A stretch of DNA of 64,000 nucleotides from Natrarchaeobius oligotrophus (GCF_003841465.1 NZ_REFZ01000003.1:186001-250000), one strand, 5' to 3'; positions 48,623 through 57,335 are shown, counted from the stretch's first letter. The notes: generated from the letters alone by a model not told the origin. Translations and numbers: made by a program.

Positions 48623-50244
48623 GCGCCGTCGGCTCGAGGTCGTCGCTCCCGTCCGCGGTCCAGTCCGATCGTCCCGTCGGGTTCGCCCTCGTCGCCGTCG
48701 TCGCCGGATTGCTGGCGGTCGGCGGAGCGACGGTCGCGCTCGAGGGCGTGACGACGGCGGAGTTGTCCGTCGCCGTCCTCGGCGTCGCCGCGACCGGGAT
48801 CACGGCGATGGCGCTCGCCGCGGGTTCGGCCGCGAAAACCGCGCAGTACGAGCGCGACGAGCTCTACCGCGTCATCGGAGAGCTACGCGATCGGACGGCG
48901 CGACTCGACCGGGGCGACGTCGGCGTCGGCTTCGACGTCTACGCCGACGTCGACGGCGTCGACGAACTCGAGGCGCTCGGCGATCACCTGGCGTCGATCC
49001 GCGGCCGGCTCGCCGAGAATCGACGGACCGACCGGTCGCTCAGTGAACTCGAGCGGACGGTGTCCGAACACGCCGAGGTGACGCGAGCGGTCGCCGACGG
49101 CGATCTGACGCGACGGTTCGAACCGCAGGGATCCCACGAGCGGATCGACGAGCTCGCGCGCAACTCGAACGAGCTACTGGCGGAGATCGAGGGAGCGTTC
49201 TCGACGTTGCAGACGTTCTCCGGTGACGTCGTCACCTACAGCCGCGAACTCAACGTGAGCGTGGAGACGGTTCGTCGGGAGGGCGAGCGAACGAGCGAGA
49301 TGCTTTCGTCCGTCGTCGACGACACCGACGCTCAGAACGAGCAGCTCCGGACGGTGACGGCGGAGATGGAGTCGCTGTCGACGACGATCGAGGAGATCGC
49401 CGCGACGGCGACCGAGGTCGCGGACGTCGCGGATCGGACGGCGAGAGTCGGGGACGAGGGCAGTCGCTCCGCGGCGGCGGCGATCGAGGGGATGGACGTG
49501 ATCGACGAGGAGACGGAACGAACCCTCGCGGAGATCGAAGCGCTCGAGGACGATGCCGAACGGATCGACGAACTCGTCGATTCGATCAGCGAGATCGCCG
49601 AACAGACGAACCTGCTCGCGCTGAACGCAAACATCGAGGCCTCTCGGTCGGTCGACGGCGGGCGGGGATTCGGCGCGGTCGCCGACGAGATCAAGGCCCT
49701 CTCAGAGGAGGTCTACGACTCGGTACAGGACGTCGAGGAGCGTCTCGAGGCGCTTCGCGAACGCGCGCTGTCGGCGGGGACGGAAGTTCGCACGAGTCGC
49801 GAGCGGATCGAGTCGAGCGTCACCGACGTCAGCGACGCCGCCCGAGCGCTCGACGAGATCGCCGAACTCGCCGAACGGACGAACGAGGGCGTCCAGGAGA
49901 TCTCCGCCGCGACCCAGCAACAGGCGTCCTCGACCCAGGAGGTCGTCGCGATGATCGAAGACGCGGGTGAGCGAAGCGAGGAAACGGCCGCGACGGCCGG
50001 AACGGCTGTACGGCGGGCGTCGGCGCAGGCCGACGCGCTCGCACACGTCGCAGAGAGCGCCACCGTCCTCACCGAACAGGCCGCCGAACTGAACCGACGG
50101 CTCGAGGAGTACGCGACCGACCGGGGCTACGACCTCCCCGAGGCCAGGACGGCCGGCGGCGTCGACCCGGAGTCGGTTTCGACGGCCGGGCCGGTCCCGG
50201 AGTCGATCGGCGACGGATCGAGGGACCCCCCGTCAGCCCGGTGA
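48619..50244 (+). CDS. Chemotaxis transducer without an external sensing domain, partner of H-NOX
   Basis: The 541-residue transducer has two membrane helices (about residues 20-41 and 48-69) separated by only six or seven residues, so nothing sizeable faces outside. A HAMP-like region follows (85-195, LDRGDVGVGFDVYADVDG), then the signalling coiled coil with tip [15 protein letters not shown], and a Gly/Pro/Ser-rich tail. It overlaps the H-NOX gene by four bases (ATGA). In bacteria H-NOX domains are fused to MCPs in clostridia; here the two parts are separate genes. The transducer should receive its signal from the cytosolic H-NOX protein (inference). Confidence 0.92.
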   Translation: MSAVGSRSSLPSAVQSDRPVGFALVAVVAGLLAVGGATVALEGVTTAELSVAVLGVAATGITAMALAAGSAAKTAQYERDELYRVIGELRDRTARLDRGDVGVGFDVYADVDGVDELEALGDHLASIRGRLAENRRTDRSLSELERTVSEHAEVTRAVADGDLTRRFEPQGSHERIDELARNSNELLAEIEGAFSTLQTFSGDVVTYSRELNVSVETVRREGERTSEMLSSVVDDTDAQNEQLRTVTAEMESLSTTIEEIAATATEVADVADRTARVGDEGSRSAAAAIEGMDVIDEETERTLAEIEALEDDAERIDELVDSISEIAEQTNLLALNANIEASRSVDGGRGFGAVADEIKALSEEVYDSVQDVEERLEALRERALSAGTEVRTSRERIESSVTDVSDAARALDEIAELAERTNEGVQEISAATQQQASSTQEVVAMIEDAGERSEETAATAGTAVRRASAQADALAHVAESATVLTEQAAELNRRLEEYATDRGYDLPEARTAGGVDPESVSTAGPVPESIGDGSRDPPSAR

Positions 50245-50496
50245 CGGGAAACGACGACGGCGCGGACGATTCGACGGATTCGACGGTCCGGACGATTCGA
50301 CGGCTTGGACGGCACGGTGGGCCGAATCGTCGACGAACCACCGCCACTGGAAACGGCGGAGTGCTCTCGTCGCCACCGACAGCAGGCGTTCTCGAGGCAT
50401 CTCGATCCGTAACCCGACCCCCATTCGTCCACTGCGAAATTGAACCATTATCAGTTACTCGAAACAGTCAAACGTGTCTCTCGTGAAACCGGGTGT

Positions 50497-51600
50497 ATGG
50501 CGCACTCGTTCGAGTCTCCGGGCCGTTCGGAGGTCGAATTCACGACGAGCGAACTCACGGGTGCGCTAGGTGATTCAGTTACGGTATTGCCGCTGCTCGT
50601 CGCGCTCGCGGCGACCACGGCCGTCTCGCTCCCGCACGTCCTGATCGGCTTCGGCGTGTTCCAGATCGTCTGGGGGTTGTACTACGGCATGCCGCTTTCC
50701 GTCGAGCCGATGAAGGCGCTGATCGGGCTGGCGATCGTCGGATCGCTGTCGTACCCCGAACTCGCCGCGGCGGGGCTGCTCGCCGGCGTCGTCCTGCTCG
50801 CCGTCGGCTCGCTCGGCCTCGTCGATCGCCTCCAGCGGATCGTCGGCGAGCCCGTGATCCGCGGCGTCCAGTTCGCCGTCGCCCTGCTGTTGCTCGAGGC
50901 GGCCGTCGGGCTCTCGATCGCCAACCCGGCCGTCGCGCTCGCGGGGGTCGCGGTCGTCCTCGCGCTCGCCGCCGTCGGATACCGCCGCTCGAGCGTGCTG
51001 GTCGTCCTCGCGCTCGGCGGGGTCGCGGCGGTCCTGTCCGTCGGCGTTCCGACGCCGCGGCTTCCCGAACTCGCGATCTTCCCGGCCGGCGCGCCGACGG
51101 TCTCGGCGGCGGCGCTCGAGGGGACCGTCGCCCAGCTGGGGATGACCCTCGGAAACGCGGCGATCGCGACCGCGCTGCTCTGTGGCGACCTCTACGATCG
51201 GGACGTCTCCGCAGACTCGCTCTCGAAGAGCATGGGGGTCACCTGCCTCGCGGCGATCCCCGTCGGCGGCGTCCCGATGTGTCACGGCAGCGGCGGGCTA
51301 GCGGGAAAGTACGCCTTCGGCGCGCGGACCGGCGGCGCGAACGTCCTGCTCGGAGTCGGCTACCTCGCGCTCGCGCTGGTGGCCGCCGGCGCGCTGCTGG
51401 CCGCGTTCCCGATGGCCCTGCTCGGCGTCTTACTCGCCGTCGTCGCCCTCGAACTCGGCCGGGCGGCGTTCGCACCGGTCGACGACGGCTGGGCGCTCGC
51501 GCTGGTCGTCGGCGTCGGCGTCGTCGGCCTCGCGGTCAACGTCGGCGTCGCGTTCGTTCTCGGGGCCGTCTGTTTCTGGCTGCTCTCGAGGGAGAAGTGA
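50497..51600 (+). CDS. MOT1-family molybdate (putative sulfate) transporter
   Basis: The 367-residue protein has about ten membrane helices and both MOT1 signatures: PLSVEPMKAL in the first repeat and PMCHGSGGLAGKYAFGARTGG-type sequence in the second (I cite its key residues P, C, H, G, G, F, G and R). It should import molybdate with high affinity. The N-terminal 18 residues are soluble. No ABC molybdate system is adjacent. It starts 250 bases after the transducer in a new transcript. Confidence 0.9.
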   Translation: MAHSFESPGRSEVEFTTSELTGALGDSVTVLPLLVALAATTAVSLPHVLIGFGVFQIVWGLYYGMPLSVEPMKALIGLAIVGSLSYPELAAAGLLAGVVLLAVGSLGLVDRLQRIVGEPVIRGVQFAVALLLLEAAVGLSIANPAVALAGVAVVLALAAVGYRRSSVLVVLALGGVAAVLSVGVPTPRLPELAIFPAGAPTVSAAALEGTVAQLGMTLGNAAIATALLCGDLYDRDVSADSLSKSMGVTCLAAIPVGGVPMCHGSGGLAGKYAFGARTGGANVLLGVGYLALALVAAGALLAAFPMALLGVLLAVVALELGRAAFAPVDDGWALALVVGVGVVGLAVNVGVAFVLGAVCFWLLSREK

Positions 51601-51675
51601 CGCCGTCGACGGGGGAGAGTCCGGTCGAGCCGCGCAGGCGTGGGAGCTTTCGTCCCGTCGTCCGAACGTCCGCCA

Positions 51676-51777
51676 ATGACCGCAAGCTGGGAGGAGCTGT
51701 TCGACCGCGCCACCGAGTACGACGTCGACATCGACGACGTCAGAGACGCGTCCGACGCGGGGAAAAGCGATGAGTAA
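51676..51777 (+). CDS. 33-residue protein coupled to a PIN-like protein
   Basis: A very short gene from ATG 51676 to TAA 51777 encodes MTASWEELFDRATEYDVDID and 13 further acidic residues. Its stop region overlaps the ATG of the next gene by eight bases. The amphipathic first half (WEELFDRATEYDVD) and the fixed overlap suggest a real small protein, similar to others I believe precede this gene in haloarchaea, but I have no function for it. Confidence 0.6.
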   Translation: MTASWEELFDRATEYDVDIDDVRDASDAGKSDE

Positions 51778-52252
51778 ACGCCGCGACGAGCCCGACCCGA
51801 CGCGCGTCGTCGCCGATCCGGCGGTGCTCGCGGCCGACCTGCTCGTCGACGGCGACGCCCGGGAGGCGCTCGACCACGTCCGTCGTCACTCCTGGGTCGA
51901 CCTGGTTGCGAGCGAGCACTTACTCGAGGAGACCGAACGGCTCGTCGCGGCGCTGGCCGACGAGGAACTCGCGGGCGACCACCGGGCGCGACTCGAGGCC
52001 GACTGCGTCGCGGTCGACCACCCGGAAGACGACCACCCCGCGCTCGCGTCGGCCTATCGCGGTGAGGCGGCACACCTGCTCTCCGACGACGAGCGACTCG
52101 GTTCCGCGAAAGCGGGACTCTCGCTCCAGCCTCGCGTCTCGGTGAGCGTTCGTCCGCCGGACGCGTTCGCCCGGCTGTTCGACCCCGAGAGCCTCTACGA
52201 GGCGGTCGAGGGCGGCGAGTATCCCGGCCCCGACTGCGATCCGCGACGGTGA
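51770..52252 (+). CDS. PIN-like domain protein
   Basis: The 160-residue protein starts with DPTRVVADPAVLAADLLVDG, the acidic first strand of a PIN-like nuclease fold, and has further acidic positions in DLVASEHLLEETERL and LLSDDERLGSAKAG; it ends GPDCDPRR. Conserved acids are compatible with a metal site, but I cannot confirm catalysis. It resembles the haloarchaeal DUF7384-type PIN-like family. It overlaps the tiny gene upstream. Function could be RNA cleavage. Confidence 0.65.
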   Translation: MSKRRDEPDPTRVVADPAVLAADLLVDGDAREALDHVRRHSWVDLVASEHLLEETERLVAALADEELAGDHRARLEADCVAVDHPEDDHPALASAYRGEAAHLLSDDERLGSAKAGLSLQPRVSVSVRPPDAFARLFDPESLYEAVEGGEYPGPDCDPRR

Positions 52253-52287
52253 CCGGTGGGCGGGCGTCCGGCAGCACTCGGTGACGG

Positions 52288-52605
52288 CTACCGGTACCAG
52301 TCGTTTTGCTCCGCGAGTTCGTCGAGATATCGCTGCGGTTTCCCGCGGTCGGTGAGATGAATTCGGGTCTCCGCGCGGTTCGAATACGCGACCGACTCGC
52401 ACTCGGCGACGATTTCGTCGATCAGCTCGTGGAACTCGGCGTCGTCGTACGAACTCGAGTACGTCTCGAGGTCCGCGATGGTGACGGCGTACGGCGCCCG
52501 GTGACGCCGCTTGTACAGTTCGAGAACGACGTCCAGTTTGATCGCCGCACGGGCCGAGTCCGAGTCCCAGTCCACTCGAACTCGTTTCGCCGGCTCCGAC
52601 ATCAT
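52288..52605 (-). CDS. Small haloarchaeal protein, probable winged-helix type
   Basis: The 105-residue protein begins MMSEPAKRVRVDWDSDSARA and ends IHLTDRGKPQRYLDELAEQ. The middle LDVVLELYKRRHRAPYAVTIADLE and the final LTDRGKP resemble a helix-turn-helix with a wing, but the match is weak. Two adjacent ATGs (52605 and 52602) are possible. It is divergent from the regulator at 52690, with two inverted repeats between, so it is probably controlled by that regulator. Confidence 0.6.
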   Translation of the reverse strand: MMSEPAKRVRVDWDSDSARAAIKLDVVLELYKRRHRAPYAVTIADLETYSSSYDDAEFHELIDEIVAECESVAYSNRAETRIHLTDRGKPQRYLDELAEQNDWYR

Positions 52606-52609
52606 TGTT

Positions 52610-52655
52610 TGGGAAAGATATCCCAGGAATGAAATGGACCGTCCCATTCGTGGGA
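52610..52655. promoter_or_regulatory. Paired inverted repeats in a divergent promoter
   Basis: TGGGA-N6-TCCCA at 52610-52625 and TCCCA-TTCG-TGGGA at 52642-52655 share the same half-sites in opposite arrangement. They lie between the divergent genes at 52605 and 52690. A TTTATTAG TATA-like box (52660-52667) follows, about 26 bases before the ATG at 52690. The layout fits an autoregulated operator. Confidence 0.65.
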
Positions 52656-52689
52656 TGGATTTATTAGCGACCGCGATCACTGTGCGAAC

Positions 52690-53163
52690 ATGACCGGTGG
52701 CTACGACTCGAGCGCGGGCGGAGCCTACAGTGAGAGTTCGCCGTTCGTCAAGTTGTTCGAAACGCCGAGTCGGGTGAAGATCGTCGACGTCTTTCTTCGA
52801 AAGCACTACGAGGAGTTGACCGCGTCGGACGTGATCGAACTCGCCGGGCTGTCTCGCAACTCGTTCCACCGAAACGTCGACGACCTCGAGGAACTCGGGA
52901 TCGTCGAGCGGGCCGGGACGGTCGGGAACACGACCACCTACCGGCTGAACAAAGACAGCGAACTCGCGAAGACGCTCGCGGCGGCCCACGCCGACGTTCT
53001 GCGCCACTCGGCGCGCGTTCTCGAGACGACCGACGCCCGGATCGAGCGGTCGATCGAAGCGTCGGTAAAGCAAGCCCGCGGCGGCAACGACAAAGCGCGT
53101 GACGGCGACGACGCGGATCGGGACGCGTTCGACCGAAAAGTCGTCGACGCGATCGCCGGGTGA
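52690..53163 (+). CDS. Winged-helix transcriptional regulator
   Basis: The 157-residue protein has a winged HTH in residues 20-85: SPFVKLFETPSRVKIVDVFL, then TASDVIELAGLSRNSFHRNV as the recognition region, and the wing ERAGTVGNTTTYRLN. A polar C-terminal helix (Glu/Arg/Asp/Lys-rich) follows. It resembles small haloarchaeal ArsR-like regulators. It probably binds the inverted repeats at its own promoter. A protein of unknown function starts four bases after its stop. Confidence 0.82.
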   Translation: MTGGYDSSAGGAYSESSPFVKLFETPSRVKIVDVFLRKHYEELTASDVIELAGLSRNSFHRNVDDLEELGIVERAGTVGNTTTYRLNKDSELAKTLAAAHADVLRHSARVLETTDARIERSIEASVKQARGGNDKARDGDDADRDAFDRKVVDAIAG

Positions 53164-53167
53164 GACA

Positions 53168-53491
53168 ATGAGTTCCGAAGAAAACAGGGAATACAGGCCG
53201 TTCAAGCAGGAGCTCTTCTTCGAGGACGCGGAGACGGGCGAGACGCTCGCGAAGTTCGCGAAATCGAGCGGCGTCGAGATTCCACCGGCGGGAGCGACCG
53301 TCACGCTCGCTATCGCCGAATTCGAGGGACCGGAGACGATCGCCGACGAACTTCGGGACGCGCGAGCGGAGTACGTCGTCGAGGACGTCGAGTACAGGTT
53401 CGCCCAGCCGATCGACACGGTTCCCGATCCGTCGACGGTCCATCAGTACGCGATCGTCACGGTGCTCGTGACGCCGGCCGACGACGGGTAA
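53168..53491 (+). CDS. Conserved hypothetical protein in an operon with a regulator
   Basis: The 107-residue acidic protein (MSSEENREYRPFKQELFFED, ending VTVLVTPADDG) alternates short strands and one central helix (GPETIADELRDARAEYVVE), suggesting a small alpha/beta fold. No membrane segment or known motif. It starts four bases after the regulator stop and is likely co-transcribed and co-regulated with it. Confidence 0.65.
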   Translation: MSSEENREYRPFKQELFFEDAETGETLAKFAKSSGVEIPPAGATVTLAIAEFEGPETIADELRDARAEYVVEDVEYRFAQPIDTVPDPSTVHQYAIVTVLVTPADDG

Positions 53492-53648
53492 CGTACGCGA
53501 CACGGGACGGAAGATCGGCGGCGGTTCTCGATCGGACGGTCGCTCGTCGGTGAGCTACCCCGCGAAGGGGTCGGACGGTCGGTCGCGGTCGTTTCGCTCC
53601 GACGACGAACACCGCGTGGCGACGTCGGAGTGGAACGACCGACGCGGC

Positions 53649-54488
53649 TTACACCGGTTTTCGCGCCTCGATACGGGCGGAGACGATCGGTAGTTCGTCG
53701 CTCCACTCGCCTTCCTGGATGACTTCGACGTCGACGAACCCCGCATCCGCGAGCCACCGCTCGAGGTCTTCGATTCGCGCGGCGTCGCCGACGCACTCGG
53801 CGACCGCGTCCGGGTCGTCGCGGACCTCGGGCGGGAGCGGTCCCGTCGCGACGAGGTCCGAAATCGAGAGCGAGCCGCCGGGCCGGAGCACCCGGTAGGC
53901 TTCGGCGAACGCCCGCGGCTTGTCCGGCGAGAGGTTGACGACGCAGTTCGAGATGATCGTATCGACCGTCTCGTCGGCGACCGGGAGGTGTTCGATCTCG
54001 CCCAGTCGGAATTCGACGTGGTCGAACTCGCTCTCGGCCGCGTTCTCTCGAGCGCGCTCGAGCATCTCCGGCGTCATGTCCACCCCGATGACGTGACCGT
54101 CGGGACCGACTTCGCGCGCCGCGAGAAAGCAGTCGAACCCGCCGCCTGAGCCGAGGTCGAGCACCGTTTCCCCGGGCTCGAGGGCCGACATCGCGACCGG
54201 ATTTCCACAGCCCAGCCCGAGGTTCGCGCCGTCGGGCGCTTGCGCCAGGTCGTCGGAGTCGTAGCCCAGCGCCGCCGATCGAGACGGATCGGCGCTTACG
54301 CCGCCGTCGTCGGCGTCGGCGGTCGTCGACCCGCAACAGCCGCCTTCGCCGGCGGCCACGTCGCCGTACTCCTCGCGAACGTGGGCCCGTCTGTCGGAGG
54401 TGCCGTCGGTTACTTTCGGGCCTGCGTTCGTCCGGTTGCTCGCGTCGTCGATGCTCGGGTCGTCCGTCGGTGTGCCGTTGTCTGTCAT
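53649..54488 (-). CDS. arsM: Arsenite methyltransferase
   Basis: The 279-residue SAM-dependent enzyme methylates arsenite. The SAM site is [16 protein letters not shown]; the arsenic-binding cysteines are in the GGCCGS motif (near residue 51), in [12 protein letters not shown] (about 180) and in [11 protein letters not shown] (about 230). The N-terminal 35 residues are low-complexity. It follows arsR by 12 bases on the same strand. No arsenite pump is in the window, so methylation may be the local answer to arsenic. Confidence 0.93.
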   Translation of the reverse strand: MTDNGTPTDDPSIDDASNRTNAGPKVTDGTSDRRAHVREEYGDVAAGEGGCCGSTTADADDGGVSADPSRSAALGYDSDDLAQAPDGANLGLGCGNPVAMSALEPGETVLDLGSGGGFDCFLAAREVGPDGHVIGVDMTPEMLERARENAAESEFDHVEFRLGEIEHLPVADETVDTIISNCVVNLSPDKPRAFAEAYRVLRPGGSLSISDLVATGPLPPEVRDDPDAVAECVGDAARIEDLERWLADAGFVDVEVIQEGEWSDELPIVSARIEARKPV

Positions 54489-54500
54489 AGTTGAAGCGGG

Positions 54501-54884
54501 TTACTCGGTCGGCGTCTCGACGGCGGCGGCCACGTCGAGCAGTTCGAAGACCGCGGTGTCGGCGATGCGGTAGTAGGTCCACTTTCCCTTCTTGCGAGTC
54601 TTCACGAGGCCCGCCTCCCGGAGCGTCCGGAGGTGGGTCGCGACCGTCGACTGGGGCGCGTCGAGGACGACCTGTAGCTCGCAGGCACACAGCTCGCCGT
54701 CGCGCAGCGCCTCGAGCGCGCGAATCCGGTGGTCGTTCGCGAGCGCGCCGAAGACCGTCTCCTGCGTCGCCACCGTCTCGTCGGCCGGTCGGCGTTCCTC
54801 GAGTTCGGCGACGGGGTCGCAGTCGTCGGACAGCCGCTCGAGCGTCCGGCGAACGTCCGCCGCCGTCTCGTTGGACGAAGTCAT
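54501..54884 (-). CDS. arsR: ArsR-family metalloregulator
   Basis: The 127-residue protein is a winged-helix repressor. The metal-binding motif ELCACELQ lies at the recognition-helix region as in As(III)-sensing ArsR, followed by APQSTVATHLRTLREAGLV and the wing RKKGKWTYYRI. It should repress arsR-arsM until arsenite binds. Start: ATG at 54882-54884; an in-frame start at 54899 would add five residues but would run through the inverted repeat. Confidence 0.92.
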   Translation of the reverse strand: MTSSNETAADVRRTLERLSDDCDPVAELEERRPADETVATQETVFGALANDHRIRALEALRDGELCACELQVVLDAPQSTVATHLRTLREAGLVKTRKKGKWTYYRIADTAVFELLDVAAAVETPTE

Positions 54885-54903
54885 ATCGTATTTTCCCAAT
54901 ATG
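54882..54903. promoter_or_regulatory. Possible ArsR operator overlapping the arsR start
   Basis: CATAT (54882-54886) and ATATG (54899-54903) form an inverted repeat separated by 12 AT-rich bases that include the likely TATA region. The arsR start codon is inside the left arm, which would allow simple repression. Confidence 0.4.
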
Positions 54904-54929
54904 AGTGTACCATCGCTCTGGTTAAATCA

Positions 54930-55074
54930 GTACCGGTTGGACCGCAGATGGGTTGTGGCCTCACCGATACATCGGTCCAAGAGACCACGTCGATGGGCGT
55001 GGTGGGACAGGAACAGCCACAGAGAAAGCGACCCAGTTCGGGGATGCATCACCCCACCCTAATCGCGTTCGGAT
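54930..55074 (+). pseudogene. Possible 3' remnant of a mobile-element gene
   Basis: The plus frame ending at TGA 55074-55076 reads GCGLTDTSVQETTS, GQEQPQRKRP and SGMHHPTLIAFG without a usable start. The run of polar, proline-rich residues is unlike the flanking genes and like the tails of haloarchaeal transposase/TnpB proteins that I have seen, but I cannot name the family. It marks the beginning of a gene-poor stretch (54905-55330). Confidence 0.3.
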
Positions 55075-55204
55075 GAACGACTCTCAAACTCAAGTGGGGA
55101 CTCCAATCGGTCTCGGATAGAGCGAGGGAAAACTGCATCGCTGCGTGGGGGACAGCACCGAAACGAGATGAGAAATGCCATCATGTGCCAAATCCCAATA
55201 ATGG

Positions 55205-55228
55205 GCGCTCGGACCAACCTCCGAGCGC
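55205..55228. repeat. Perfect 9-bp hairpin
   Basis: GCGCTCGGA and TCCGAGCGC flank a 6-base loop in the gene-poor 54905-55330 interval, about 100 bases before a small membrane protein gene. It could be a terminator-like structure or a hairpin from the end of a decayed insertion sequence. Confidence 0.55.
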
Positions 55229-55330
55229 TCTATCCCGTCTCAAATACCGTTCGAACTAGACCGCGTCGAATAGACCACCAAACGAATCGAACATAGTAAG
55301 TGATAAATGCCAATATCCTGCCCTAATAAT

Positions 55331-55519
55331 ATGGATCAAGAGAGATTGAAAATACGACAGATTGTATTGGTCGCTCTTTCGGTAGTAGGTTTAGTATTCG
55401 TCATTGTTAACCCCGGCGTCACTATATTTATTCTGGCCCTATTACTCATCGTAAATTTATACACAATTAATTTGATTCTTAATATATCTAGTAGGGTTAG
55501 TGATTTGGAAGAGGCGTAA
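55331..55519 (+). CDS. Small two-helix membrane protein
   Basis: The 62-residue protein (MDQERLKIRQIVLVALSV...) has two hydrophobic segments (about 9-26 and 28-48) and a polar end (SRVSDLEEA). The ATG at 55331 is preferred to 55307 because it follows an AATAAT TATA-like context. Codon use is AT-richer than the core genome. No family recognised. Confidence 0.5.
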   Translation: MDQERLKIRQIVLVALSVVGLVFVIVNPGVTIFILALLLIVNLYTINLILNISSRVSDLEEA

Positions 55520-55619
55520 GAGATAATCGATGTATAGACCACATGACAGTGTGTGGCAAGAATGCTATCTCATAGCAAATAGACGGTAGTTAGAACTGTC
55601 TTTTTCTGTATAGAATGAC

Positions 55620-56132
55620 TCAAAGAGATTCCTGTGAAGAATATTTATTTCCTCGATAGTCCCGTTCAATCACGTCGATTGACCGAATGTGGTCCTCAAC
55701 AGTCATTTTGATCGTGTACCGGGCAGATGCAAGTGCCTCTCTACAGAGTCGACCTTGGAGACGCTCGCTAATCGTCATTGATTGGTTAGCCCAAGTTACA
55801 ATCACTCGGATAGTACTATCTGAATCGTCATACGTTAGCTCATCCACGATTGCTTTTTCGCAGTTTCTAGAACCAATAAACAGTGTTCCAGATATTTTGA
55901 TCTCCGGGCTGGTGTCCGCTTGATGCGTGATTTGTGGATTATCTTCGGGACCGATACCATTCCCCTCGAGATACCATCCCACGGGAGGGTTCTCTGTTTC
56001 GAAAGAGAATTCGCTAACCTGACTCGGGACGGTAATATTCATATCAGAACTGTATCTAACGTATCCGGCTGTTCCAATTGAAATCACTCCAGCACTAATA
56101 CCACTACTAGTTAGAAGCTTCCGCCTGTTCAT
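55620..56132 (-). CDS. Exported hypothetical protein
   Basis: The 170-residue protein begins MNRRKLLTSSGISAGVISIG, a twin-arginine signal with a short hydrophobic stretch, without a lipobox Cys. The mature part is Ser/Thr/Ile-rich with predicted beta structure (PPVGWYLEGNGIGPEDN, ISGTLFIGSRNCEKAIV, IRVIVTWANQSMTI). It is AT-richer than core genes, monocistronic, and probably acquired. No function recognised. Confidence 0.6.
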   Translation of the reverse strand: MNRRKLLTSSGISAGVISIGTAGYVRYSSDMNITVPSQVSEFSFETENPPVGWYLEGNGIGPEDNPQITHQADTSPEIKISGTLFIGSRNCEKAIVDELTYDDSDSTIRVIVTWANQSMTISERLQGRLCREALASARYTIKMTVEDHIRSIDVIERDYRGNKYSSQESL

Positions 56133-56510
56133 AAGTTCAGATCACACTCGGGTTGGAAAAAGATAGCGGGTGCAACGATTTTGGGCGGCAGTACAAATTC
56201 CACTCAAACTGTCCATCAGTGCTGACACTGGCTAACTGCTGTGACACAAACTTTCAAAGTCAACAAGTACTCAACGACGAACCGTCCCTTATGCACACCA
56301 GTCCCGGAGGGGTAATTTAACAGTGGCGCTCTCACTGAACCGTTCGGGGAGACGTATCTGCTGTTTCATGGCGTGCTACACCGGTTTTGTTCGGATGTGC
56401 CCTCTCTCGACCGAGTTGCGTAGATCACCTCGATTTCGGAGCAACGACCGGTTACATCATCCAGGAAACCCCGTCCGTAGACGTGAAAACCTGGTTGGTA
56501 GTTTTCCGAT
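56133..56510. other. 378-bp gene-poor region
   Basis: No supported gene. A plus frame ending at the TAG near 56421 reads TEPFGETYLLFHGVLHRFCSD, which looks like an end of a degraded protein gene, but it has no start and no family that I can name. Confidence 0.35.
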
Positions 56511-57062
56511 CTAGTATTCGTCGTCCGCGTACCACTCCGCGAACGCCGCGAGCGCCCGCCCGCGGTGTGAGATCGCGTTCTTTTCCTCGAGGCTCATCTC
56601 GGCCAGCGTTTGTCCGTTGTACTCGAAGATGGGGTCGTAGCCGAAGCCCTCGTCGCCGCGGGGGGCGACGATCGTCCCCGCGAGCGTCCCGTCGAACGTC
56701 TCCGTTCGCTCGCCGTCCGCGAACGCCAGGACCGTCCGAAAGCGCGCTCGCCGGTCGTCTTCGGCCTCGACGAGCCGCCAGAGGCGCTCGACGCCGACGG
56801 TGTCCTCGACGTACGCCGAGTACGGCCCCGGAAAGCCCGCGAGCGCGTCGACGAACAGCCCCGTGTCGCCCACGAGGACGGGGTCGTCGTTGCCCGTCTC
56901 CTCGAACGCTTCCCGCGCACCGACCCTGGCGATCTCCTCGAGCGAGTCGCTCTGGATTTCGGTGTAGTCGTACTCGATCTGTTCGACCCTGTCGATCCCC
57001 TCGAGGTACGCTCGAGCCTCGCGAACCTTTCCCTCGTTGCCGGTGACGAAGCGAACGGCCAT
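56511..57062 (-). CDS. XTP/dITP pyrophosphatase (RdgB/Ham1 family)
   Basis: The 183-residue enzyme hydrolyses XTP and (d)ITP to keep deaminated purines out of nucleic acids. Motifs: FVTGNEGKVREA at the N-terminus, DTGLFVDALAGFPGPYSAYV with the catalytic Asp, and GFGYDPIF then MSLEEKNAISHRGRAL near the end. Length is normal. It is a core gene lying inside otherwise accessory sequence, so the accessory genes around it are not one continuous island. Confidence 0.93.
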   Translation of the reverse strand: MAVRFVTGNEGKVREARAYLEGIDRVEQIEYDYTEIQSDSLEEIARVGAREAFEETGNDDPVLVGDTGLFVDALAGFPGPYSAYVEDTVGVERLWRLVEAEDDRRARFRTVLAFADGERTETFDGTLAGTIVAPRGDEGFGYDPIFEYNGQTLAEMSLEEKNAISHRGRALAAFAEWYADDEY

Positions 57063-57335
57063 GTGCGAGGCGGCGCGCTCCGGGCGAATATAGGCGTCGG
57101 TCGCGCGCTGTCTCGTACGGTTTCCTGTCCGTCAGTACCGGCGTACCCGCCGCCCGGGTCGCGAGTGCGCCGGTACATCGGTACAGCAATCCGTATCAGT
57201 CAGAGCAGACCGTATCAGTCTTCGCCACTATCTTCCGCCGATACCAGTACTCGTATTATCGTTCAGATAATCTGGCAGGGTGGAAGTCGCTCGCTCCGAA
57301 ACGCGACCGCGTGGGGCGAACGCGTGCCTGACCGT

